From Burkholderiales bacterium (GTDB taxonomy: Bacteria > Pseudomonadota > Gammaproteobacteria > Burkholderiales > Burkholderiaceae_C), in the NCBI GenBank assembly GCA_016213325.1, contig JACRAY010000005.1, forward strand, positions 310,001-374,000: a stretch of DNA of 64,000 bases, given 5' to 3'. Each line of letters begins with the position of its first letter. The stretch's first letter is position 1. The position numbers and the translations under genes are program-made. Of the stretch, positions 18,507-27,472 are shown in pieces. The notes beneath the pieces were generated by a model. The model made no database searches and had not been told where the DNA came from. It saw nothing but the letters and a program-made list of their open reading frames with translations.

Positions 18507-19142
18507 ATGGTGGTCCTGCGTTCGATCCTCTTATTGCTGTTTGCGCTGGTGCATGCGGAAGCACTTCCACAGGGCTACCTGGGTTGCTTCCGCGACGGCA
18601 CGCAGCGCGTCCTGACGGGCGAATCCTCCAGCAACCCGGTGATGACTTCGGCGTACTGCATTGCGCACTGCAAGCAGCAGGGCGCTGCGTTCGCGGGCTT
18701 GCAGTCCGGCTCGCAATGCACCTGCGGCGACCGGCTGGAGTCGCACGCCCCTGCGGACAACTGCGACGTCCCGTGCACCGGCAACAAGGGTGAGCTTTGC
18801 GGCGGCGGGCAGGCCGTCGCGGTCTATTCCACCAGCGGCCCGCCGGCGGCGGCGCCGCTGAACGGCCGCACCACGTGGGTCGTGCTGGCCGGCGAAAGCC
18901 CGGTCTCGCGCGGCACCTACGACAACCAGTCGGTGCTGGGCCCGCTGATCGCCCAGTTCGCGCTGGGCCAGCCGCGTGCCGAGCTGTGCGCCAACGCGTG
19001 CGGCAACGAGAGGCGCTGTGTCGCCTACATGTACGTGAAGCCGGGCGCGTACCGGGCGAGCGACCCGCCTTTCTGCCAGCTCAAGTCGCGCGCCGACCGG
19101 TCGTTCTTCAACTGGCGGGCCACCTCGGGCGTGCTGCGCTAG
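18507..19142 (+). CDS. Secreted WSC + PAN/apple-like domain protein 2
   Basis: A 211-residue tandem paralog of the preceding gene. The signal peptide is MVVLRSILLLLFALVHA. The WSC domain starts almost at once (GYLGCFRDGTQRVL, CIAHCKQQGAAFAG, CTCGDRLESH, CDVPCTGN, CGGGQAVAVY). A PAN/apple-like module follows (LCANACGNERRCVAYMYVK, FCQLKSRADR). It lacks the Pro-rich linker of the first copy. ATG 18507 has GGGAG very close upstream; GTG at 18495 is an alternative start. Both copies share the same domain order, so an internal duplication followed by divergence is likely. Confidence 0.8.
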   Translation: MVVLRSILLLLFALVHAEALPQGYLGCFRDGTQRVLTGESSSNPVMTSAYCIAHCKQQGAAFAGLQSGSQCTCGDRLESHAPADNCDVPCTGNKGELCGGGQAVAVYSTSGPPAAAPLNGRTTWVVLAGESPVSRGTYDNQSVLGPLIAQFALGQPRAELCANACGNERRCVAYMYVKPGAYRASDPPFCQLKSRADRSFFNWRATSGVLR

Positions 19143-19146
19143 CGCG

Positions 19147-20484
19147 CTAGTAGTGCAGTTCCAGCACCGACACGTGGTTGTCGGCGAGCGGCCAGCTGCG
19201 GCCCACTACGCGTTCCCCGTTGAACTCGGCCACCAGCGCGCGGGGCAGTCCTGCCGGCTTGATGCGCGAGGTGGACACGCCCGCGCCGTTCACCGCGCCC
19301 GGGGGCGGCGACTGGCCGTCGAAAGCCATCTTGTCGCGCAGCGGATCCAGGTAGCCCCGCGGCCGCGTCATGAGCGCGAGCGCCGGTGCGTTCTTGTCGG
19401 CTTCGGGCACGCGTTCGGGCCGCATGTTGACGATGTCGCTGGAACGCGGGAAGGGGCTGCGGTAGAAGTGCGTCGTCGCATAGCCCGGTGCCGTCACCGC
19501 GAATTCGTAGCGGGCCTCGCGATCGGCCGTGAAAGGGCCCCAGCGGCCATCGGCGGCCACGGCCCTGGTGTAGACGGCGCCGCCCTTGCGCTCGCCGGTC
19601 ACTGCGTCGATCGCAAAGATGTCGAGCCGGGCTCCGGCCAGGCCGATGTTGGTCCCCGCGCCACTGACCTTGCCCGACAGCACGACCCGTTCCTCGGGCG
19701 CCACATCCGTACGCCCCGGGTCGCGGCCGGTGATGAACCGGTAGGTCGCCGCGAAAGCCGCCGGCGAGAACGAGGTCTCGCGGTGGTCGATGCGCGGGAT
19801 GGCGATGTTGGTCGCACCCTTCAGCTCAGGCCCCGCTGCGGTCACCCCCGTCGCGACACCGCGCTTGCCGATCCACAGGCCGTCCGGCTGGGCGAACTTG
19901 TCGTTGTTGGTCGAACGGATGGTCAGCCACTTCACGGGGCCGGTCACTTCGTCGCCCGCGGCGTTCTTGGCGCGGTTCAGGCCCGTGAGGAAGGGCCCGT
20001 GGCCGGCAAACTCGCTGTTGTTCGAGAAGCCCTCGATGGGCACGGCCCACACGCCGTGGTTCGGCGTGCCGCCCAGGATCGCGTGGGACACGGTCTTGTC
20101 GCCGCCGCCGTTCAGCACATAGTTGCGGATGGCATTGCCGCCGCGCGAGTTGCCCGCCAGCACCACCTGCCGGGCGCCCGTGCGCGCTAGCACCTCCTCC
20201 ACTTCGGACTTCAGGAAGGCCATGTGGTCGGCGGTGGACGAGCGGCCGGCCTGTTCCCGGGTGTCGTCGTCGCGTGCACCCGGCAGCGGCAGGTCGATGG
20301 CGTGCAGCCTGTCGCGCGGCCAGCCGTTCGATTCGAAGCGCCAGATCGTGGTGTGCCAGATGCCGGCCGTATCGCCGTTGCCATGCACGAACACGATGGG
20401 CGGGTGTGCGTCGGGCGCGGGAGCGCTCGCGCACGCCGCGAGCAGGACCGAGGCGAGTCCGAGGAAGAACCGGCGGCTCGTCAT
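19147..20484 (-). CDS. Tat-exported lipoprotein alpha/beta-hydrolase (esterase/lipase-like)
   Basis: A 445-residue hydrolase. The N-terminus has a twin-arginine start (TSRRFFLG) followed by a hydrophobic stretch and a lipobox LAAC with Cys18, so it is predicted to be a Tat-dependent lipoprotein. The alpha/beta-hydrolase core has the oxyanion loop VFVHGNGD (~31-38) and nucleophile elbow GNSRGG (Ser113). A carboxypeptidase-regulatory-like beta domain (~270-350) follows (VLSGKVSGAGTNIGLAGARL). The likely substrate is an ester, perhaps a lipid or polyester; this is not resolvable here. It overlaps the upstream acyl-CoA dehydrogenase by four bases (ATGA). Confidence 0.82.
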   Translation of the reverse strand: MTSRRFFLGLASVLLAACASAPAPDAHPPIVFVHGNGDTAGIWHTTIWRFESNGWPRDRLHAIDLPLPGARDDDTREQAGRSSTADHMAFLKSEVEEVLARTGARQVVLAGNSRGGNAIRNYVLNGGGDKTVSHAILGGTPNHGVWAVPIEGFSNNSEFAGHGPFLTGLNRAKNAAGDEVTGPVKWLTIRSTNNDKFAQPDGLWIGKRGVATGVTAAGPELKGATNIAIPRIDHRETSFSPAAFAATYRFITGRDPGRTDVAPEERVVLSGKVSGAGTNIGLAGARLDIFAIDAVTGERKGGAVYTRAVAADGRWGPFTADREARYEFAVTAPGYATTHFYRSPFPRSSDIVNMRPERVPEADKNAPALALMTRPRGYLDPLRDKMAFDGQSPPPGAVNGAGVSTSRIKPAGLPRALVAEFNGERVVGRSWPLADNHVSVLELHY

Positions 20485-21596
20485 GCGAACACGCCCGCGT
20501 GGTCCTGCATGCGGTCGGACACCTCACCCAGGTGGTGCAGCGTGTCGCCGAACGACAGCTCCAGCGCAGTGAGCTTCTTGAAGTAATGGCTGCCGATGTA
20601 CTCGTCGGTCACGCCGATGCCGCCGTGCATCTGCACCGACTGCTGGCCGATGAACCGCATCGACACGCCCAGCTGGTACTTCGCGCGCGACAGCGCCCGG
20701 CGGCGCTCGGTGGCGCTGGCATTGAGCTTGAGCGTGGCGTAGTAGCTCATCGAGCGCGCCAGCTCCAGCTGCATCTTCATGTCGGCCACGCGATGGCGCA
20801 GCGCCTGGAAGGTGGCGAGCGTGGTGCCGAACTGCTTGCGCGTGTTCAGGTACTCCACCGTCAGCTCCATGGTGCGGTCCATCGCGCCCACGCCTTCGGC
20901 GCAGATCGCCGCGATGCCGACGTCGACCGCATGCTCCAGCGCGGGCAGGCCGTCGGCCACGACCAGCTGCGCGGCCGCATGGTTGAACTTGACCTCGGCG
21001 GCGCGGGCGCCGTCCTGCGTGCCGTAACCGCGCGCATCAACGCCGGCGGCCGCGCGCTCCACCAGGAACAGCGAGATGCGGCCGCCTGCCACCGCGGGCA
21101 CGATGTACGCGTCGGCCGCGTCGCCCACCGGCACGATGCTCTTGGAGCCGGTCACCTGCCACTTGCCGCCGGCCTCGGCGGCCGTCGCCTCGCAGTGGTC
21201 GAGCCGGTAGCGCGCCTGCCGCTCCTGGTGCGCCAGCACCACGATCGCCTCGCCCGAGGCGATCTTCGGCAGCCACTTCGCCTTCAGGTCCTCGGGGCCG
21301 TAGGCGCCGAGCGTGCCGCTCGCCACCAGCGTGTGCGCCAGCGGCTCCAGCACGATCCCACGCCCCAGTTCTTCCATGCTGACCATCGCCTCGACCGGGC
21401 CCATGGCCAGGCCGCCGTGCGCTTCGGACACGTACAGGCCCGCCAGCCCCAGCTCGGCGAGTTCGCCGTAAGCGCCGCGGTCGAAGCCGCCGGCAGCCGC
21501 AATGGCGCGCCGGCGCTCGAAGCCGTAGCTGCGGCCCACCCACTTGCGCACGGCGTCGCGCAGTTGTTCCTGTTCGTCGCTGAAATCAAAGTCCAT
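20481..21596 (-). CDS. Acyl-CoA dehydrogenase family protein (second of pair)
   Basis: A 371-residue flavoprotein of the acyl-CoA dehydrogenase fold. It has an N-terminal helical domain (MDFDFSDEQEQLRDAVRKWV), a middle beta domain (KWQVTGSKSIVPVGDAADAY) and a C-terminal helical domain (QMHGGIGVTDEYIGSHYFKK). These enzymes oxidise acyl-CoA esters with FAD and pass electrons to ETF. It is 10 bases downstream of another dehydrogenase gene. Such two-subunit-like pairs occur in steroid side-chain and long-chain substrate pathways, where the subunits form heteromers; that is an inference. GGGGAAG precedes the ATG at 21596. Confidence 0.9.
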   Translation of the reverse strand: MDFDFSDEQEQLRDAVRKWVGRSYGFERRRAIAAAGGFDRGAYGELAELGLAGLYVSEAHGGLAMGPVEAMVSMEELGRGIVLEPLAHTLVASGTLGAYGPEDLKAKWLPKIASGEAIVVLAHQERQARYRLDHCEATAAEAGGKWQVTGSKSIVPVGDAADAYIVPAVAGGRISLFLVERAAAGVDARGYGTQDGARAAEVKFNHAAAQLVVADGLPALEHAVDVGIAAICAEGVGAMDRTMELTVEYLNTRKQFGTTLATFQALRHRVADMKMQLELARSMSYYATLKLNASATERRRALSRAKYQLGVSMRFIGQQSVQMHGGIGVTDEYIGSHYFKKLTALELSFGDTLHHLGEVSDRMQDHAGVFA

Positions 21597-21606
21597 CTTC
21601 TTCCCC

Positions 21607-22785
21607 TTAACCGAGCACGGTCTGCGCCACGATGTTGCGCTGGACCTCGTTGGAGCCGCCGTAGATCGTGGTCTTGCGGTAGTTGAAGTAGTTGGAGGCG
21701 AGCGGTGCGCAGTGGGCCGCGCCCACGTACTCGCCTTGCCAGCCGGCTTCCATGGCGTCGTGCAGGTAGGGCAGGGCGTAGGGCCCGGCAGCCAGCATCA
21801 TCAGCTCGGTGTAGCGCTGCTGGATCTCGCTGCCCTTGATCTTCAGCAGGCCGGCGATGTCCAGCGGGTTCTTGCCCGACTTCTCGGCCGACAGCACGCG
21901 CAGCACCAGCATCTCGAGCGCGACCACGTCGACTTCGAGCTTGGCGATCTCGTCGCGGAAGCGCCGCTCTTCGTACACGCCCTCGGCCTTGGCGATGCGT
22001 TTCAGGCGCTCCAGCTCGCGCTTGGCGCGGTTGACGTCGGCGATGTTGGTGCGTTCGTGCGACAGCAGGTGCTTGGCATAGGTCCAGCCCTTGTTCTCCT
22101 CGCCGATCAGGTTCTCCGCGGGCACCTCGACGTTGTCGAAGAACACCTCGTTCACCTCGGGCTCGCCGTCGAGCATGACGATGGGCCGCACCGTGACGCC
22201 AGGCGACTTCATGTCGATCAGCAGGAAGGAAATGCCGGTCTGCGGCTTGCCTTCGGTGGAGGTGCGCACCAGGCAGAAGATCCACTCGCCGTGCTGCGCC
22301 AGCGTGGTCCAGGTCTTCTGGCCGTTCACGATGTACTTGTCACCCTTGCGTTCGGCGCGCGTCTTCAGCGACGCCAGGTCCGAGCCGGCGCCGGGCTCGC
22401 TGTAGCCCTGGCTCCACCACACCTCCCCGCTCGCGATGCCGGGCAGGAAGCGCTTCTGCTGCTCGGGCGAGCCGAAGGCCATGATGACGGGGGCCACCAT
22501 CACCGGGCCGAAGGGCACCACGCGCGGCGCGCCGGCCAGCGCACATTCTTCCTCGAACAGGTGCTTTTGCACCGCGGTCCAGCCGGGGCCGCCGAACTGC
22601 TGCGGCCAGCCGTGGCCCAGCCAGCCCTTGCGGCCGAGGATCTTGGCCCAGCGCTGCATGTCGTCACGCGACAGGCGCAGGGCGTTGTGCACCTTGTGGG
22701 CGATGTCTTGCGGCAGGTTGTCGCGGACCCAGGCGCGGATGTCCTCGCGAAACTGCTGCTCTTCAGGGGTGAATGCCAAATCCAT
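21607..22785 (-). CDS. Acyl-CoA dehydrogenase family protein (first of pair)
   Basis: A 392-residue acyl-CoA dehydrogenase. It has the start MDLAFTPEEQQFREDIRAWV, the flavin-contact segment YSEPGAGSDLASLKTRAERK, GQKTWTTLAQHGEWIFCLVR, and the C-terminal IYGGSNEVQRNIVAQTVLG, which is typical of the family. It likely oxidises an acyl-CoA in the cytosol, giving FADH2 to ETF. ATG 22785 gives the usual length. With the second dehydrogenase and the esterase it forms a three-gene minus-strand operon, consistent with uptake and beta-oxidation-like degradation of an ester-derived acid. Confidence 0.92.
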   Translation of the reverse strand: MDLAFTPEEQQFREDIRAWVRDNLPQDIAHKVHNALRLSRDDMQRWAKILGRKGWLGHGWPQQFGGPGWTAVQKHLFEEECALAGAPRVVPFGPVMVAPVIMAFGSPEQQKRFLPGIASGEVWWSQGYSEPGAGSDLASLKTRAERKGDKYIVNGQKTWTTLAQHGEWIFCLVRTSTEGKPQTGISFLLIDMKSPGVTVRPIVMLDGEPEVNEVFFDNVEVPAENLIGEENKGWTYAKHLLSHERTNIADVNRAKRELERLKRIAKAEGVYEERRFRDEIAKLEVDVVALEMLVLRVLSAEKSGKNPLDIAGLLKIKGSEIQQRYTELMMLAAGPYALPYLHDAMEAGWQGEYVGAAHCAPLASNYFNYRKTTIYGGSNEVQRNIVAQTVLG

Positions 22786-22810
22786 GGGATGTCTCCAATG
22801 ACCCGGCAGT

Positions 22811-23488
22811 TTACGCACGGTCGTTCGATTCCACGTGTCCGGGTGGTGACATCCCGAGCTGCTCGCACAGGTCGCGCAGGCTGGCGCGCAGGCCGTGCAC
22901 CTCGGCTTCGAGCGCGGCCACCCGTTCCTGCAGGGCAGCCAGGTCGGGCCGGTCGGGCTGCACCGCCTCGGCGGCGGCGGCCATGTCGACCGGGCCGCAC
23001 AGCAGGTGCGCCCAGCGTTGCTCGCGCGCGCCGGGGGCGCGCGGCAGGCGAACCACCAGCGGCCCGCCCTTTTCGTCCGGGCGCTCGCGCAGCTCGTCGA
23101 GGAAGGCTTCCACCGAGGAGATGTCCGCAAAGCGGTACCAGCGTTCGCTGTTGATGCGCAGCTCGCCGGCGGTCTGCGGGCCGCGCAGCATGAGCAGGCC
23201 CAGCAGCACGGCCGACTGCTCCGGCACGCCGATGCCGCGCTGGAAGTTGTGTTCCCAGCGGGCGACCCGGCTGCCGGTCTGCTGGAAGACCAGCGTCAGC
23301 TGGCGCAACGACTCGAGCGCTTCCTGGGCCTCGGGGTCGGTCACGTTCATCAAGGGGTCGCGGCTGGACTTCTGGTTGCACCCCGCCACCAGGGCGTTCA
23401 GCGACAGCGGATAGCTGTCGGGCACCGTGCGGGCCTTTTCCATCAGCGTCGCAAGGACGCGCGCTTCGACAGGGGTCAGGTTTCTCAT
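22811..23488 (-). CDS. YceH/DUF480 family protein
   Basis: A 225-residue protein of the UPF0502/DUF480 family. It has an N-terminal pair of winged-helix domains ([57 protein letters not shown]). A C-terminal coiled coil follows ([20 protein letters not shown]). Function is not established for the family; the winged-helix fold hints at nucleic-acid or protein binding. ATG 23488 is only 16 bases from the divergent purN start, so both promoters must overlap coding sequence. Confidence 0.88.
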   Translation of the reverse strand: MRNLTPVEARVLATLMEKARTVPDSYPLSLNALVAGCNQKSSRDPLMNVTDPEAQEALESLRQLTLVFQQTGSRVARWEHNFQRGIGVPEQSAVLLGLLMLRGPQTAGELRINSERWYRFADISSVEAFLDELRERPDEKGGPLVVRLPRAPGAREQRWAHLLCGPVDMAAAAEAVQPDRPDLAALQERVAALEAEVHGLRASLRDLCEQLGMSPPGHVESNDRA

Positions 23489-23504
23489 GGGCTGGGATAA
23501 TTGC

Positions 23505-24092
23505 ATGCAAATGAAGAACATCGTGATTCTGATCTCCGGCACGGGCTCCAACATGGCGGCCATCACCCAGGTGGCGCAGCGCGAACGCTGGGGCGAGCTG
23601 CACGGCGCGCGCGTCGCCGCGGTGATCAGCAACCGGCCGCACGCGAAGGGGCTGGAGTGGGCGCGCGCGCAGGGCCTGGCGACGGATGTGGTGGACCACA
23701 AGCTGTTCGGCTCGCGCGAGCTGTTCGATGCGGCGCTGGCCGAGGCCATCGACCGCCACCACCCCGCGCTGGTGGTGCTGGCGGGCTTCATGCGCATCCT
23801 CACGCCTGGCTTCGTGCAGCGCTACCAGGGCCGCCTGCTCAATATCCACCCGTCACTGCTGCCGGCCTTTCCGGGACTGCACACCCACCAGCGTGCGCTG
23901 GAAGCGGGTTGCAAGGTGGCCGGCGCAACGGTGCACCAGGTCACGGCCGAGCTGGACTTCGGGCCCATCCTGGAGCAGGCTGCGGTGCCGGTGCTGCCCG
24001 GCGACACCGCCGATGCGCTGGCTGCGCGCGTACTGGTGCAGGAGCACCAGATCTACCCGCGCGCCATCGCGCAACTGCTGACAGCGCTCTAA
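23505..24092 (+). CDS. purN: Phosphoribosylglycinamide formyltransferase
   Basis: A 195-residue enzyme that transfers a formyl group from 10-formyl-tetrahydrofolate to GAR in purine synthesis. It shows the GAR-binding loop [10 protein letters not shown], the formyl-transfer site with [18 protein letters not shown] (catalytic Asn and His) and [12 protein letters not shown] supplying the catalytic Asp. ATG 23505 has GGGA about eight bases upstream; ATG 23511 (MKNIVILIS) is an equally plausible start. Its stop shares one base with the next gene's ATG (TAATG), which indicates coupled translation. Confidence 0.95.
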   Translation: MQMKNIVILISGTGSNMAAITQVAQRERWGELHGARVAAVISNRPHAKGLEWARAQGLATDVVDHKLFGSRELFDAALAEAIDRHHPALVVLAGFMRILTPGFVQRYQGRLLNIHPSLLPAFPGLHTHQRALEAGCKVAGATVHQVTAELDFGPILEQAAVPVLPGDTADALAARVLVQEHQIYPRAIAQLLTAL

Positions 24093-25351
24093 TGCACCCG
24101 AAAGCCTTGCTGGACGCCAGTGCCGAGCTGCTGGCGCAGGTGCTGAAGTTCGACCACCCGGCCGACGCGGTGGTGTCGCGCTACTTCCGCGAGCACCGCT
24201 CGCTGGGACCGCGCGAGCGCGCCACGCTGGCCGAGACGGTCTACACGGTGCTCAGGCGAAAGCTGCGCTTCGAGCATTTCGCGCCGTCGGGCAGCGGCCC
24301 GAAGGAAAGGCGGCTGGCGATCCAGGGCTTCGCCGCGCCGCGCGACTTCCTGGCGGGCGCACTCACCGAGCCCGAAAAGCGCTGGCTGGCCGAAGTCGAC
24401 GCGGTGAAGCCCCAGGACCTGCTGGAGCGGCACCGCCACAACCTGCCCGAGTGGCTGGTGGCGCCGCTGAAGGAGCAGCTGGGCGACGAGTTCTGGCCCC
24501 TGGTGGGCAGCCTGGACGAGACGGCGCCGCTGGACCTGCGCGTGAATGCACTCACCGACAAGCGCGACGACGTGCAGCGCGAACTTTCGCTGAAGGGCAT
24601 CGACAGCGAGCCGACACCCTATTCGCCGTGGGGGCTGCGCCTGCACGACAAGCCGGCGCTGACGCGGCTGGACGTCTTTGCCCGCGGCGCCATCGAGGTG
24701 CAGGACGAGGGCTCGCAGCTGCTCGCCCTGATCACCGATGCCAAACGGGGCCAGATGGTGGTGGACTTCTGCGCCGGCGCCGGCGGCAAGACGCTGGCGC
24801 TGGGCGCCGCCATGCGCAACACCGGGCGGCTCTACGCCTTCGACGTGTCGGCCCACCGGCTGGACGCGTTGAAGCCCCGGCTGGCCCGCAGCAAGCTGTC
24901 CAACGTGCACCCGGCCGCCATCGCCCACGAGCGCGACGAGCGCATCAAGCGGCTGGCCGGCAAGATCGACCGCGTGATCGTGGACGCGCCGTGCTCGGGC
25001 CTGGGCACGCTCAGGCGCAACCCCGACCTGAAATGGCGGCAAAACCCGCAGGCGGTTGCTGAGCTGGTGGCCAAGCAGACGTCCATCCTGGCCAGCGCTG
25101 CGCGCCTGCTGAAGCCGGGCGGCCAGCTGGTCTACGCCACCTGCAGCCTGCTGCGTCAGGAAAATGAAGGTATTGCGGAAGCATTCACTTCGGCCCATGC
25201 GGGGTTCCAGCCACTGGCCGTGCAGGAACTGCTCACTCACCTGAAAGTGCCCGCTGCAAGCCAGCTGGCGCCGGATGGGCTGTATTTGCGGCTGTGGCCG
25301 CACCGGCACCGGACCGACGGTTTCTTCGCCGCCGCGTGGCGCCGCATTTGA
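24092..25351 (+). CDS. RsmB/NOP-family SAM-dependent RNA (cytosine-5) methyltransferase
   Basis: A 419-residue RNA m5C methyltransferase. An N-terminal helical RNA-binding region (~1-140) precedes the Rossmann methyltransferase domain. SAM motif I is VVDFCAGAGGKTLALGAAM; the two catalytic cysteines sit in VDAPCSGLGTLRRNPDLKW and YATCSLLRQENE. The class modifies cytosine in 16S rRNA or tRNA. It lacks the clear NusB-like domain length of true RsmB, so I do not assign the symbol. It overlaps purN by one base. Confidence 0.9.
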   Translation: MHPKALLDASAELLAQVLKFDHPADAVVSRYFREHRSLGPRERATLAETVYTVLRRKLRFEHFAPSGSGPKERRLAIQGFAAPRDFLAGALTEPEKRWLAEVDAVKPQDLLERHRHNLPEWLVAPLKEQLGDEFWPLVGSLDETAPLDLRVNALTDKRDDVQRELSLKGIDSEPTPYSPWGLRLHDKPALTRLDVFARGAIEVQDEGSQLLALITDAKRGQMVVDFCAGAGGKTLALGAAMRNTGRLYAFDVSAHRLDALKPRLARSKLSNVHPAAIAHERDERIKRLAGKIDRVIVDAPCSGLGTLRRNPDLKWRQNPQAVAELVAKQTSILASAARLLKPGGQLVYATCSLLRQENEGIAEAFTSAHAGFQPLAVQELLTHLKVPAASQLAPDGLYLRLWPHRHRTDGFFAAAWRRI

Positions 25352-25474
25352 CCTGGCGCAAAGTTTTGCTGGCTCAGCTGTGGAAAAGCACAGTGGAGAA
25401 CTGAACCCTTCACCTTAAAATTGATCCATAACAAAGCTTACGCTTTACCTTCTATCCCGGAGACTTTCCCCTTC

Positions 25475-26689
25475 ATGCTGCTTCCCGACTCTGCCGTGCT
25501 GAGCGCGGCCATCGACTGGCTCGCCCACGGCTTATGGAACCTGTCCTGGTGGCAGATTGTTGCGTTCACGCTCGTGACCACGCACATCACCATCGCCAGC
25601 GTCACCATCTTCCTGCACCGCAACCAGGCGCACCGCGCCATGGACCTGCACCCGTTTCCCGCGCACTTCTTCCGTTTCTGGCTGTGGCTGGGCACCGGCA
25701 TGGTGACCAAGGAATGGGTCGCCATCCACCGCAAGCACCACGCCAAGTGCGAGACCGAAGAGGACCCGCACAGCCCGCAGACCCGCGGCATCGACACCGT
25801 GTTCTGGAAAGGCTCCGAGCTGTACCGTGCCGAGGCGAAGAACCTCGAGACGCTGAAGAAGTTCGGCCACGGCACGCCCGACGACTGGATCGAGCGCAAC
25901 CTGTACACGCCTTTCAGCTGGCAGGGCGTGGGCCTCATGATGATCATCGACGTGGCGCTGTTCGGCTTTGCCGGCCTGGCCGTGTGGGCCGTGCAGATGG
26001 CCTGGATCCCCGTGACCGCCGCCGGCATCATCAACGGCATCGGCCACTACTGGGGCTACCGCAACTTCGAGGCGCCGGACGCCAGCACCAACATCTCGCC
26101 GTGGGGCATCCTGATCGGCGGCGAAGAACTGCACAACAACCACCACACCTACCCCACGTCGGCGCGCTTCTCGGTGAAGAAGTACGAATTCGACATCGGC
26201 TGGGTCTACATCAGCCTGATGCAGAAGGTCGGCTGGGCCACGGTCAAGAAGGTGCCGCCGCAGCTCAAGTTGGGCGCCATCCGTCCGGTGGCCGACGAGA
26301 AGACGCTGGAAGCCGTCATCGCCAACCGCTACGAAGTGATGGCCGGCTACGGCCGCGAGCTGCAGCGTGCCTGCCGCGCCGAGATCGACGTGCTGAAGGC
26401 CAGGGGCCAGGACCTGTCGGTGCTGAAGGCGGCCCGCCGCTGGCTGCACCGCGACGAGGACAAGGTGCCGGCCGCGGTCCGCACCCAGATCGCCCAGGCC
26501 CGCGCCGCCCACCCCGCACTGGACAAGATGCTCACCATGCGTGAAGAGTTGCGCCAGACCTGGATGAACACATCGGTGTCGCGCGAGCAACTCACCGCCG
26601 ACCTGCAGGCCTGGTGCCGGCGCGCCGAGGAGAGCGGCGTCGAAGCGCTCAGGCAGTTCTCGCTGAAGCTGCGCGCCGCCCACGCGTAG
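25475..26689 (+). CDS. Membrane fatty acid desaturase (acyl-CoA delta-9 type)
   Basis: A 404-residue di-iron desaturase introducing a cis double bond into acyl chains at the inner membrane. The three histidine boxes are HRNQAHR (~49-55), HRKHH (~87-91) and HNNHH (~220-224). Hydrophobic segments flank them. ATG 25475 (MLLPDSAVLSAA) is preferred because it follows GGAGA and gives the family's short cytosolic N-terminus. The last ~110 residues form a charged helical tail (EVMAGYGRELQRACRAEIDV) of unknown role. Regulation by membrane fluidity is plausible but no site is visible. Confidence 0.92.
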   Translation: MLLPDSAVLSAAIDWLAHGLWNLSWWQIVAFTLVTTHITIASVTIFLHRNQAHRAMDLHPFPAHFFRFWLWLGTGMVTKEWVAIHRKHHAKCETEEDPHSPQTRGIDTVFWKGSELYRAEAKNLETLKKFGHGTPDDWIERNLYTPFSWQGVGLMMIIDVALFGFAGLAVWAVQMAWIPVTAAGIINGIGHYWGYRNFEAPDASTNISPWGILIGGEELHNNHHTYPTSARFSVKKYEFDIGWVYISLMQKVGWATVKKVPPQLKLGAIRPVADEKTLEAVIANRYEVMAGYGRELQRACRAEIDVLKARGQDLSVLKAARRWLHRDEDKVPAAVRTQIAQARAAHPALDKMLTMREELRQTWMNTSVSREQLTADLQAWCRRAEESGVEALRQFSLKLRAAHA

Positions 26690-26701
26690 GGCGCAGCCCG
26701 C

Positions 26702-26730
26702 GATACCGTCGGTCACATTCCGACGGTATC
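26702..26730 (+). terminator. Perfect inverted repeat after the desaturase gene
   Basis: An 11-base arm GATACCGTCGG (26702-26712), a 7-base loop, and the exact complement (26720-26730), starting 12 bases after the desaturase stop. There is no U-run, so it would be a weak intrinsic or Rho-assisted terminator, or an RNA-stabilising hairpin. Confidence 0.6.
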
Positions 26731-26813
26731 CGGGCACCTGTCCGATACCCCCGGGACACGTGGCAGGCGTCCAATGATGACGTGCGGTTGGCCCAACCGC
26801 GAAGGAGTCATCC

Positions 26814-27224
26814 ATGAAAAAGCTCATCCTTGCAGGCGTTGCCCTTTCCGGCCTGATGGCGGGTGCCCCGGCCGTGATGGCCCAAGGCGATGCGCAGAGC
26901 CAGGCCGGGTCCGCGTGGAACGGTGTGGAACCGCACGCCGTGCCGCCGCCCATCTGGTACAACAACAGCGGCACCCCGCAGTTCTACACCTACGGCTACC
27001 CGTACGGTGCTGCCGTGCCTTACGCGCGGGCCAACGGCAGTCGCGTGACCTACCCGGACGGCCGCCAGTACCTGGTGGACCCGCGCACCGGCCAGACCTA
27101 CCTGGTGGGCCGTGCGGGCGACCAGGACGGCGACGGCGTGCGCGATTCGCGCGACACCGACCGCGACGGCGACGGCGTGAAGAACTACCGCGACCGCTAC
27201 CCGGACGACCCGCGCTTCCGGTAA
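26814..27224 (+). CDS. Small secreted protein with thrombospondin type 3-like Asp repeats
   Basis: A 136-residue exported protein. The signal peptide is MKKLILAGVALSGLMAGAPAVMA. The mature part is Tyr/Pro-rich (PPPIWYNNSGTPQFYTYGYP), then RQYLVDPRTGQTYLVG, and ends with calcium-binding-type repeats (DQDGDGVRDSRD, DRDGDGVKNYRD). Such DxDxDG runs bind calcium in thrombospondin type 3 modules. A strong ribosome site GAAGGAG is seen before the ATG. The product is probably periplasmic or surface-located; its function is unknown. Confidence 0.8.
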   Translation: MKKLILAGVALSGLMAGAPAVMAQGDAQSQAGSAWNGVEPHAVPPPIWYNNSGTPQFYTYGYPYGAAVPYARANGSRVTYPDGRQYLVDPRTGQTYLVGRAGDQDGDGVRDSRDTDRDGDGVKNYRDRYPDDPRFR

Positions 27225-27235
27225 ACAAGGTGAAA

Positions 27236-27261
27236 AAATGGCCCCGCAAGCGGGGCCATTT
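27236..27261. terminator. Bidirectional intrinsic terminator
   Basis: AAATGGCCCCG (27236-27246), loop CAAG, and its exact complement CGGGGCCATTT (27251-27261), with A residues on the left and T residues on the right. It lies 12 bases after the secreted-protein stop and 25 bases before the rpmG stop on the other strand, so it can terminate both convergent units. Confidence 0.85.
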
Positions 27262-27285
27262 CCTTGGGCGCTGCTGCGCAGCGAC

Positions 27286-27456
27286 TTACTTGAGCTTCAC
27301 TTCCTTGTACTCGACGTGCTTGCGAGCCTTCGGGTCGAACTTCATGATCGACATCTTCTCGGGCATCGTCTTCTTGTTCTTGCTCGTGGTGTAGAAGTGG
27401 CCGGTGCCCGCGGTGGACTCCAGCTTGATCTTTTCGCGACCGCCTTTTGCTGCCAT
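27286..27456 (-). CDS. rpmG: 50S ribosomal protein L33
   Basis: A 56-residue ribosomal protein read as [20 protein letters not shown] followed by [20 protein letters not shown] and a basic tail ending KEVKLK. L33 sits in the large subunit near the E site. This form lacks the zinc-binding cysteine pairs, so it is the zinc-independent type. It is directly downstream of rpmB (16 bases), the standard rpmB-rpmG operon. Confidence 0.97.
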   Translation of the reverse strand: MAAKGGREKIKLESTAGTGHFYTTSKNKKTMPEKMSIMKFDPKARKHVEYKEVKLK

Positions 27457-27472
27457 GTCAGTGCTCCTTCAA

